64,000 bases of DNA, taken from assembly GCA_048013815.1 (NCBI GenBank), contig CM106586.1, forward strand, positions 372,001-436,000. The letters run 5' to 3'. Of this stretch, positions 56,301 to 64,000 are shown piece by piece. Within the stretch, counting starts at the first letter, position 1; the number at the start of each line of letters is the position of its first letter. The notes under the pieces are model-generated. The model was not told where the DNA came from. It searched no databases and saw only the letters and a program-made list of their open reading frames with translations. The translations under genes were made by a program, and so were the position numbers. The DNA comes from Setoptus koraiensis (lineage: Eukaryota > Arthropoda).

Positions 56301-57022
56301 ACCAACCAACCAACCAACCAACCAACCAACCAACAACCAACCAACCAAACCAACCAACCAACCAACCAACCAACCAACCAACCAACCAACCAACCAACCA
56401 ACCAACCAACCAACCAACCAACCAAACCAACCAACCAACCAACCAACCAACCAACCAACCAACCAACCAACCAACCAACCAACCAACCAACCAACCAACC
56501 AACAACCAACCAACCAACCAACCAACCAACCAACCAACCAACCAACCAAACCAACCAACCAACCAACCAACCAACCAAACCAACCAACCACCAAACCAAC
56601 CAACCAACCAAAACCAACCAACCAACCAACCAACCAACCAACCAACAACCAACCAACCAACCAACAACCAACCAACCAACCAAACCAACCAAACCAACCA
56701 ACCAACCAACCAACCAACCAACCAACCAACCAACCAACCAACCAACAAACCAACCAACAACCAACCAACCAACCAACCAAACCAACCAACCAACCAACCA
56801 ACAACCAACCAACCAACCAACCAACCAACAACCAACCAAACCAACCAACCACCAAACCAAACCAACCAAACCAAAACCAACCAACCAACCAACCAACCAA
56901 CCAACCAACAACCAACCAACCAACCAACAACCAACCAACCAACCAAACCAACCAAACCAACCAACCAACCAACCAACCAACCAACCAACCAACCAACCAA
57001 ACCAACCAACCAACCAACCAAC
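47306..57022 (+). repeat. (CCAA)n tetranucleotide tract
   Basis: 9.7 kb. 47306 to about 52320 is degenerate, with CACAACC, ACACC and CCCAACC variants. From about 52600 to 57022 it is much cleaner CCAACCAA with CAACAA and CAAACC variants. No stop codons arise from the unit, so all long ORFs are artefacts. It abuts a 23-bp minisatellite and then LINE-2. Confidence 0.97.
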
Positions 57023-57027
57023 ACAAA

Positions 57028-57282
57028 CGATTCGCGCACAAGTTGTCGAGCTATTCGCGCACAAGTTGTCGAGCTATTCGCGCACAAGTTGTCGAGCTAT
57101 TCGCGCACAAGTTGTCGAGCTATTCGCGCACAAGTTGTCGAAACATTCGCGCACAAGTTGTCGAGCTATTCGCGCACAAGTTGTCGAGCTATTCGCGCAC
57201 AAGTTGTCGAGCTATTCGCGCACAAGTTGTCGAGCTAATTCGCGCACAAGTTGTCGAGCTATTCGCGCACAAGTTGTCGAGC
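57028..57282 (+). repeat. 23-bp minisatellite, 11 copies
   Basis: Unit ATTCGCGCACAAGTTGTCGAGCT repeated 11 times head to tail with only two small variants (GAAAC in place of GAGCT near 57140, one extra base near 57236). It has no spacers. It lies between the CCAA tract and the LINE-2 leader and could be the LINE 5' UTR or an independent minisatellite. Confidence 0.95.
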
Positions 57283-57448
57283 TGATAAGACGTATTTCTC
57301 ACCAACTTAATCGCCACCAATAAACACAGATAATTCTACCTGTACTTCAAAGTACACTATCATAATTCTCATATTAAGTATCCCTCACCAGTGTATTATT
57401 CACAACACGTGATATACAAGAGAACTCTCAATTATTTACTCCGACAGG

Positions 57449-59305
57449 ATGGTTCCTGAAAGGAGGCGAAACGCCAAGGGCAGATATATGAAGACCTCAA
57501 CCAGAGGCCCTAATCAGCCATTGGTGAATAATAGGGAAACATCCCGAAAAAGGCAGAACGAAATCAGCCCTAACACCACACAGGTATTAAACAATACCAA
57601 GAAACAGAAGAAAACCCCACTGTCTGATAATAACCTGTCAGCCAACACAGATCACAACTCTCTAGCCAATAGCCCAACTAATAGTGTTCTAGAAGTAACC
57701 ACTGATGAAGATACATCCATGAATGAAGAATATACCCAACGGGAACTTGATGAAGTTGCGAAAGAAATGGCAGAGTACGATCTCGCGCAAAAAGAAGAGC
57801 TCAGGGCAATGGAGAACGCTGCTGAGAGCATCAAAAAAGAAGCGATGAGCATCAAAATCACAACCGAGAACATTTCCAAGACGAACTGGGAGACTAGCAC
57901 AGCTGAAATTGATTTTCACACGCAAACAATCAGCTCAAATATTGAAATCCTACTTAGCTTCATGAGCAAACTAATTGAAGAGAATCGGGAAACATATAAG
58001 TACCTGTTGCTCTCCGAGAATAAGCAGGAGAAGCAGACCAATGATAGATCGGACATACACATGACTGATGATAGAGCAAACACATATCAGGAGGAACGTA
58101 ATCTGGAAATTAAGTTACTAAAACAGCTAACTGAAAAAATCAGCAGCATAGAGAACAGGCTGAATAACGGCGAAGGAACAAATTCTGGTATTGCTCGACA
58201 ACGCAAAGGTAGTGAGGTATCAAGGATGACCACAGTAACCAAACCTCCACAACTAAAAGATATTATGGCACAAGAGGCCATTAACTCAGGAGCTAGATCA
58301 AGATCAGGCACAATGACATGGGCGGACAAAGTGGCTAGTAACTTTGAGACAACTAGAACTATACAAAACACCCTCATACGCAAAGATGCGATTGGACTAG
58401 CAGCAAGGGCAAGAAAGAAACGAGGGCCAATCAAAAAATACTCACACAAGGTCAATATCAGACAGGCGGGTAGAAAAGAAGCCGAAACACTCTTTGGCCG
58501 TATCAGTGAGGATTCACATCTGAACACTCACTATTTCAACAAGATAGAGATCAGCATAAGAGACACTAAGAACGTGACAACTTTGATAATCAATGTAACA
58601 GGCCTAGAAGAAGCCAATAATATTAGAAATCATCTAGTTCAGAAGAAATACGCCAACATGGACAACATCAACATTGCCAAGATTGGCCTCACGCCCACAG
58701 CTGTGATATCTCCGATATTACTAACTGAAATAGAAAAAGAAAGTATCAAATATGAAGCAGACAAAGGCAAGTCTATATTGAATAAACTCTATAAGGCGAA
58801 TAAGTTTATCCAAGATAAATACAAGTCAGTGGATGACCTAGAAAAGAAAAAACATATTGAAGTAGTATCATACAACGCAATTGGGTCCAAACTTTATGTC
58901 AGAATGGAGCCGAACCTATTAATGCATATCCTCAACTACGAGGATAAGATGATAAGATACGGATTTAACAACTGTATGGTAGGTGAATCCCTAGAACCTC
59001 TCCAATGTTACTTCTGCCAAGAATTCGGCCATTTAGCCAAGGATTGCCATCGAAAAACAGAGGGCAATTTACCAATATGTGCCCACTGTAGTGGTGAGCA
59101 CCAACTGAACAATTGCGAACACAGAAAAGATGAAATGCAAGCCAAATGCCACAATTGCTGCAAGGTAGGCAAAGAAGAAACAAACCACAGAAGTAGCAGC
59201 AGAAACTGTCCGTTAATGAAGAAACAAATAATCAATCTGATAAATAAAGTCAATTATGGTGATTTACCCAGAAGCCTGCAAGATACACTAGATCGAGATG
59301 GATGA
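57449..59305 (+). CDS. LINE ORF1 (Gag-like, three zinc knuckles)
   Basis: 618 residues, intact. A basic N-terminus, then a long acidic, helix-rich, coiled-coil-like segment at about 95-270 (EVAKEMAEYDLAQKEEL, NLEIKLLKQLTEKISSIENRL), a central globular part (300-500) and a C-terminal cluster of knuckles: CYFCQEFGHLAKDC (C520-C533), CAHCSGEHQLNNC (~544) and CHNCCKVG...NC (~566). ORF1 proteins of this group bind the LINE RNA and form RNP particles. It overlaps ORF2 by ATGGATGA (59298-59305), an arrangement suited to coupled termination-reinitiation. Confidence 0.88.
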   Translation: MVPERRRNAKGRYMKTSTRGPNQPLVNNRETSRKRQNEISPNTTQVLNNTKKQKKTPLSDNNLSANTDHNSLANSPTNSVLEVTTDEDTSMNEEYTQRELDEVAKEMAEYDLAQKEELRAMENAAESIKKEAMSIKITTENISKTNWETSTAEIDFHTQTISSNIEILLSFMSKLIEENRETYKYLLLSENKQEKQTNDRSDIHMTDDRANTYQEERNLEIKLLKQLTEKISSIENRLNNGEGTNSGIARQRKGSEVSRMTTVTKPPQLKDIMAQEAINSGARSRSGTMTWADKVASNFETTRTIQNTLIRKDAIGLAARARKKRGPIKKYSHKVNIRQAGRKEAETLFGRISEDSHLNTHYFNKIEISIRDTKNVTTLIINVTGLEEANNIRNHLVQKKYANMDNINIAKIGLTPTAVISPILLTEIEKESIKYEADKGKSILNKLYKANKFIQDKYKSVDDLEKKKHIEVVSYNAIGSKLYVRMEPNLLMHILNYEDKMIRYGFNNCMVGESLEPLQCYFCQEFGHLAKDCHRKTEGNLPICAHCSGEHQLNNCEHRKDEMQAKCHNCCKVGKEETNHRSSSRNCPLMKKQIINLINKVNYGDLPRSLQDTLDRDG

Positions 59306-59751
59306 CGGCAAAGAAACGAACATAGCTATGAACCTAACGCACGCTCTGGCGAAGCGTATTGCACTGATGAACACTGGCCCAAACCAACAGCAAAGAACCC
59401 AATCGATTAATAAGCGAAGCGAAAACATTGACGCTGCCCCACAGCGCCACCCAGTGTCGACCAACACACACGCTCCGGCGGAGCGCCAACTACAAATAAT
59501 CAGAAACGCACATGCTTTGAAACAGCGCCACCCAGTGGCAGCTAACAAACACGCTCCGGCGGAGCGCCAACTACAAATAACCAGAGAAACACATCATTCG
59601 CTGGAGCGCCACCCAGTGTCGATCGACTCACACGCTCCCGGGGAGCGCCAACTACAAATAATCAAAAACGCACATCTGCAACAGCGCCACCCAGTGTCGG
59701 CCAACGCACACGCTCCGGAGGAGCGCCAACTACAAATAATCAGAGAAATAC
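59298..59751 (+). CDS. LINE-2 ORF2 N-terminus with HAPAERQLQI repeats
   Basis: Starts with ATG 59298 overlapping the ORF1 stop. After about 50 residues come four copies of H-A-P-(A/G/E)-E-R-Q-L-Q-I, each followed by a variable linker and RHPV(S/A). They are encoded by roughly 78-87-bp repeats with the CACGCTCCGGCGGAGCGC hairpin. The endonuclease should follow but copia-2 is inserted at 59752. Function of the decapeptide is unknown. The corresponding part of LINE-1 (6491-6680) is more degenerate. Confidence 0.8.
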
Positions 59752-60049
59752 TGTTGAAATATCAAGTCATAACATTGTATCGTATGAATGACATAATCAT
59801 TCATACGAGACTATGTTATGAAATAGTCTCGTATAAATGACATAATCATTCATACGTAAATATTATCGATATTGTCATCACAGTCTCGTATGAATGCAAT
59901 TGATAAACAATCAATAAATTGCATTCATACGAGACCAGGTCGATCGTTTGGTATGAATACCACCAACAATTGTGTCATAAATAATAGTTTGAAATAAAGG
60001 ATTAAAACTACAAAGTTAAGTTTAGTTCAAATTCGAATTATTGTTCACA
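59752..60049 (+). repeat. 5' LTR of copia-2
   Basis: TGTTGAAATATC...TTGTTCACA, 298 bp. The primer-binding site follows at once. AATAAA at 59993-59998. The U3 part is packed with palindromes: CGTATGAATGA/TCATTCATACG (59781-59807), a second version at 59830-59856, and a perfect 19-bp inverted repeat GTCTCGTATGAATGCAATT (59883-59901; 59917-59935). Confidence 0.85.
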
Positions 60050-60620
60050 TGGTGTCAGAAGTTAGGTTTGGACATAATAGACAGTCGAAGACAATTTTCA
60101 GAAATTAAGCCAATTTAAGTGAAACAAATTCGATTTCAAAAGTTATTCAAGATCTATAGTATATTGTTAGTCAGCTTTGTACATCATTCACTCCGTTGTT
60201 TGTAGCGGATCCAAGATCAGCACCTTGGTGATCACGGGGGAAATATTCCAGCCCATCTAAGCTCTGCTTGCGGATACGAAGGTTAATCACCAATGTAGTA
60301 TAAACAACGAGACATTGATAAAGTTGAGAGCATATAATTATAGCGATTGATCTTTTGATAACGAATATTGTGATCTTAATTGATGAACACAGTAAATTTA
60401 GAGTAAATCAAGTTATATTAAGTAAATTAAGAAAATCACGTAATCTATATTATATTAACAAATCTGGTGGTAGAAACATATTGGCACTTTTGAATAAGGT
60501 TCGAATAAACACGTAAAACAGAAGAACAATTAGTTTTGTCTAAATAAGAATAATCACGCTTATTGATACAACATATTAGTGGAACAATTCAGTTTGGAAG
60601 AACTCTACGTACGTCAAAAT
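60050..60620 (+). other. Copia-2 primer-binding site and leader
   Basis: TGGTGTCAGAAG at 60050-60061 matches the copia-1 primer-binding site and fits tRNA-Leu. The remaining 560 bp is an AT-rich leader without a convincing ORF. It includes a short GC-richer stem-like stretch (60200-60280), a possible packaging or splice region. Confidence 0.7.
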
Positions 60621-62928
60621 ATGGCTGAAAATTTGAATAAGTTAGAATATAAAATAGAGAAGCTCGAAGAATCGAATTACGTGATCTGGAAGTGGCAGAT
60701 GGTGAATGTACTGAAGGCAAAAAGTTTATACAAAGCAGTGACAGAAGATAATGTGGATGATGTTTCAAATCTACAGGCTATAGCCTTACTGGGATCGGCT
60801 TTAAACGAAGATAATATGAGTCTGGTGGTTGGTTGTGATAAAGCATATGATGCCTGGAAGCGATTGGAAATGGTCTTCGAGAACAAAACCACCTTTGAAA
60901 AACAATCGCTTCTAAGTAAGATGCATTCATTTAAAATAGAAAAATCAACAGATTTGGCTAAACCAATAATGGAGTTGCAGTCGATTGCGAGTAAATTGAA
61001 GCTTTTAGGAGAAACTGTGACGGATGATGCTCTTATTAGCATAATTATTAACGCGTTACCGCAATCATTTGATAATTTTACTATCGCATTCAAGCTTCTA
61101 TCATCCGATCAGAGGACACTGAATCACTTAATATCAAATGTGATCGCTCATTCACAATCAATGAATCATAATAATGAAAACGTTGCATTAGTAGCCAGCT
61201 ATTCGCAAAGTTCATTCAACAAACAACTGGGTGTTTGCCACTATTGCAAGAAACAAGGGCATCATATAAAAGATTGTCGAAAGTTGAAATTTAAAGAATC
61301 AGGTAGAAAACAGGAAGGGGAAGTTTCAAGAGAGTCAGCACCTCAGAATTTCGTATCATTCATGGCTATAGCATCGGTAATTAAATTGTCTATCAAGGAC
61401 TGGGTCGCTGATAGTGGTTGCACTACACATATGTCACCAAACTTGCATTGGTTTTCTACATACACCAAATTGGAAGATCATATACCTATTAGACTCGGTA
61501 ATGAAGAATATATGTATGCTATTGGTTTTGGTCAAATAAATACAGATGCAGGTATTATAAAGAAAGTATTACACGTACCTGGTTTAGTAACCAATCTGTT
61601 TTCAATCATATCAGCAACAAATTATAATATGAGAGCAGAATATACAAATGATGATGTCCGATTCATCCAGAATGATCGTGTCGTTCTCTCAGGAAATAAA
61701 CGTGATGGTGTTTACATATTAAATATAAATGTTATCATACCGACTAATATGAATTCAGCTCTAGTTGCTTCGACAATAGAAGAATGGCATGAAAAGTTTG
61801 GACACATATCCACTGATATTATTCAATATATGGCTAAAAATAAGATTGTTGATGACTTATCAATTTGTAACAAACAAATCTATAACTGTGCAGAGTGTGC
61901 TTTAGGGAAATGTAAGCACACTACACATCCTTCAAATAGAAAACACAGAGCGACTATGGCTGGTCAAATTCTACATATTGATACAGTAGGACCTATGAGA
62001 GAACTAAGTATTAACAAGAATAGCTATTTTCTTCTTTGCAAGGATGAATATTCGAATTTTAGAATGTGTGCATATTTATCAACGAAAGAAGATATCGCTA
62101 ATCAAGTTAAACTATTCATTTCAGAAAGTCAACTAGCCACAAAGAATAGAGTTCTACAAATATGTACTGATTCAGGAAGTGAGTTTGTTAATAGAAACCT
62201 GTCATTATACCTGAAATCTGTTGGAGTAATTCATACACAATCAACACCCTATGTACATCAACAAAATGGATTTATTGAACGTGATGTACGAACCATTGTT
62301 GAGAGTGCAAGAACAAATTTAATTAGATCAAATCTTTCGAGAAAATTATGGGACGAGGCCATTGCATGTAGCATTTACACTATGAATCGATCAATCAATA
62401 GTAAAAACAAAACAGCAACCCCATACGAATTATGGTTTGGATCAAAGCCATCAGTTTCAAATCTTCACATCTTTGGTGAGGAAGCAGTTGTTCTTGACCA
62501 AACTTATAAAACAAAATTTGAACCGCGTGGTCATAAAGTTCGTTTTGTCGGATATACACAGAAATCTAATACATTTAGATTCTTTGATCCGGAGAAGAAC
62601 AAAATAATTTGTAGCTGTGACTTCAAGTTCCTCAATACTTATCCAAACTGTTACAACAAAAATGAACACACACAGTCGGATCAATTATTAATCCATGATG
62701 ATATAGAGGTCACTCAAGAACATAATGATCTAGCAGATAATTCACAACTTGACGATGACGATTTTCATTCAATTGTTGATAAACCAACAATGGATGTAAT
62801 GGAAAATTCATCGGAAAATAATTCTAGTTCTGATCAAATAGGTGCATTGAAACCTACTTCAAGTCTTGGTAAACGTGTTACGTTTAATCTCTCTAAATTC
62901 GGTCTTATTAGAGGTAAACAAACAGAAA
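60621..62928 (+). CDS. Copia-2 Gag, protease and integrase
   Basis: Start taken at ATG 60621 (MAENLNKLEYKIEKLEESN), matching the Gag start of copia-1; an upstream in-frame GTG at 60579 is unlikely. UBN2-like Gag, CCHC knuckle CHYCKKQGHHIKDC (near 61235), protease DWVADSGCTTHMS (near 61400), integrase zinc region (EWHEKFGHIS ... CAECALGKC), triad D (LHIDTVGPM), D (CTDSGSEF), E (FIERDVRTI). The linker before RT is reached (LGKRVTFNLSKFG), then HINE sequence takes over at 62929 and supplies the stop at 62940-62942. RT, RNase H and any env are missing from the window. Confidence 0.88.
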
Positions 62929-64000
62929 ACAAGTTATACTGATTATACCAGTATAAGAGCGCTTAATTTTTCCAGTGAACAATCTTAGAGGTTTGGACAG
63001 TTTATTAAGAAGTGATAAGTGCTAGCTGTCACTAGAAAGTTTTTCAAGAATTTATCCTGGTGAGAACAGTTTCGAAAATTGAACATACTGTGGAAGAACA
63101 TGTGCCACAAAATGGCCTATATCGCCAATACTAGAAACAGAACAGTTTCGAAAATTGCACATAATGTATGGGCACATGTGATCAGAAATCACATGTATTG
63201 AATGAGCTAACATGATCCAGAATTGTCCATAGCGCCAATACTAGAAACAGAAAATTGATAAAACTTGCACAGATCGTGTATGGCACAGTGCTTGCTGTCT
63301 CTAGAAAGTTTCAAGAATTTATCCTGGTGAGAACAGTTTCGAAAATCGCACATAATGTATGGGCACATGTGCCACAATATGGCCTATAGCGCCAATACTA
63401 GAAACAGAAAATTGATAAGACTTGCACAGATCGTGTATGGCACAGTGCTTGCTGTCTCTAGAAAGTTTCAAGAATTTATCCTGGTGAGAACAGTTTCAAA
63501 AATCGCACATAATGTAATACTTGCACAAAATGTTGCGAGCAACATGCACAACACATACACAGAGTATCATCAAAACGGATAGGTGGGAACATGTTCAAAT
63601 ATCACGATATTCACATGTGATCTAGAAATCAGATGTATTGAATGAGTTAACATGATCCAGAATTGCCTATAGCGCCAATACTAGAAACAGAAAATCGATA
63701 AAACTTGCACAGATCGTGTATAGCATCGATCCACCTCTTCACAATACATTAACCTCTGCATGAGCCCGGGACTTAAAATTCAATTCACCTCCCTGAAATG
63801 TGTGTTTGGGAGGTGGACGAACCTTCGAGTCTCAAACTTGTATGTAGGTTGTTGCATGCTCAGGAGGTGAACTTATTGTTTAAGCTCAAGCTAGTCCACC
63901 TCCCAAGCATGAGTCGCCCCACGCTATTTTGAGTAGCTAAACCTATCTCGTTATAGCTTCGGTCCACCTCCTAACTAGACATGAGCCCGAGACTCAAGAT
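62929..64000 (-). mobile_element. HINE inserted in copia-2 (3' end at 62929)
   Basis: Minus-strand 3' terminus ACTTGT (62929-62934), hairpin TTATACTG/CAGTATAA (62934-62956) and AAAAATTAAGCGCT (from 62958). 62990-63510 holds two or three related copies of the CTAGAAACAGAAAATTGATAAAACTTGCAC block. 63510-63625 is about 0.7 of one 157-bp satellite monomer. 63720-64000 holds the GGGAGGTGG motifs and is a near-identical reverse of 41010-41290. It continues beyond the window. No coding. Confidence 0.8.

Larger units (their letters stand above)
57283..59751 (+). mobile_element. LINE-2: leader, ORF1 and start of ORF2
   Basis: Same family as LINE-1, as judged from the hairpin and decapeptide repeats. 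A leader of about 165 bp, complete ORF1, and the first 151 codons of ORF2, which are cut at 59751 by a copia LTR. The rest of ORF2 is not seen in the window. Confidence 0.85.
59752..62928 (+). mobile_element. Copia-2, truncated after integrase
   Basis: 5' LTR, primer-binding site, leader and an ORF covering Gag, protease and integrase. Interrupted at 62928 by a HINE. Related to copia-1 along its whole length. It lies in LINE-2 ORF2. Confidence 0.88.

Noticed and set aside
42442..57238. Open reading frames of 1,500-4,800 codons on both strands
   Set aside because: TTGG/CCAA units contain no stop codon in any frame, and several of the frames cross 500 N. They reflect the repeat, apart from the short unique fragment at 42613-43113.
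57028..57282. CRISPR-like array
   Set aside because: The 23-bp units are contiguous with no spacers, and the setting is eukaryotic retrotransposon DNA.
57449..59305. LINE ORF1 as a host zinc-knuckle gene
   Set aside because: The overlap with ORF2, the three C-terminal knuckles and the adjacent LINE repeats make LINE ORF1 the simpler reading.
63355..63582. 75-codon ORF
   Set aside because: It lies in HINE repeat sequence shared with 23860-24200 and a satellite monomer; no coding signature.

Overview
The window is repeat-dominated, AT-rich DNA from an animal, most likely an arthropod or other invertebrate. I infer this from an R1/Jockey-type LINE with an AP endonuclease, env-bearing Ty3/gypsy elements, a copia lineage, Helentron-like elements and large satellites. 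I see no ordinary single-copy host gene. Almost everything is nested mobile DNA, and two 500-N assembly gaps (19160-19659 and 46806-47305) interrupt it.

Layout. 1-139 is the end of a DNA transposon (family 'XY'). 140-6389 is a Ty3/gypsy element with an env region (copy 1), broken by stops and frameshifts; its LTR lies in the hairpin-repeat segment of a LINE (LINE-1, 6390-11439) that ends in poly(A) next to (CCAA)n. 11728-12544 is the 5' part of a Helentron-like element ('HINE'), interrupted by an intact minus-strand copia element (12545-19149). Its 1,907-residue ORF runs from Gag through RNase H into an envelope-like glycoprotein. After a gap comes a 157-bp satellite array (19660-23859) ending in a HINE 3' hairpin. 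24291-31321 is gypsy copy 2: its gag is interrupted by an XY transposon (25359-29418, TSD GCGCTCAC) that itself holds a complete HINE, which in turn holds a long-inverted-repeat element. The RT of copy 2 is interrupted by a third gypsy element with an intact 1,659-residue Gag-Pol (31322-37401). 37402-42612 holds a hybrid XY element, an inverted gypsy fragment split by a 1.0-kb DNA transposon (TSD GATTTTTC), a HINE and another 1.0-kb DNA transposon. 42613-43113 is an unidentified coding fragment. 43114-57022 is a giant tetranucleotide tract, TTGG on the left of the gap and CCAA on the right. Then come a 23-bp minisatellite, LINE-2, a second copia (gag to integrase only) inserted in LINE-2, and a HINE that interrupts it and runs off the window.

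How it fits together. The nesting gives a relative chronology: LINEs, then LTR elements in their hairpin repeats, then XY and HINE elements in those. The most notable points are: (1) a copia polyprotein fused in frame to an Env related to the Env of the neighbouring gypsy family; (2) a HINE insertion whose empty site is present in the same window; (3) a 157-bp satellite that appears as about one monomer in two HINEs and about 27 in a third; (4) a LINE repeatedly found next to (CCAA)n that carries CGCTCC...GGAGCG hairpins in both the ORF2 start and the 3' UTR. All family names rest on motifs read by eye; no database search was run.
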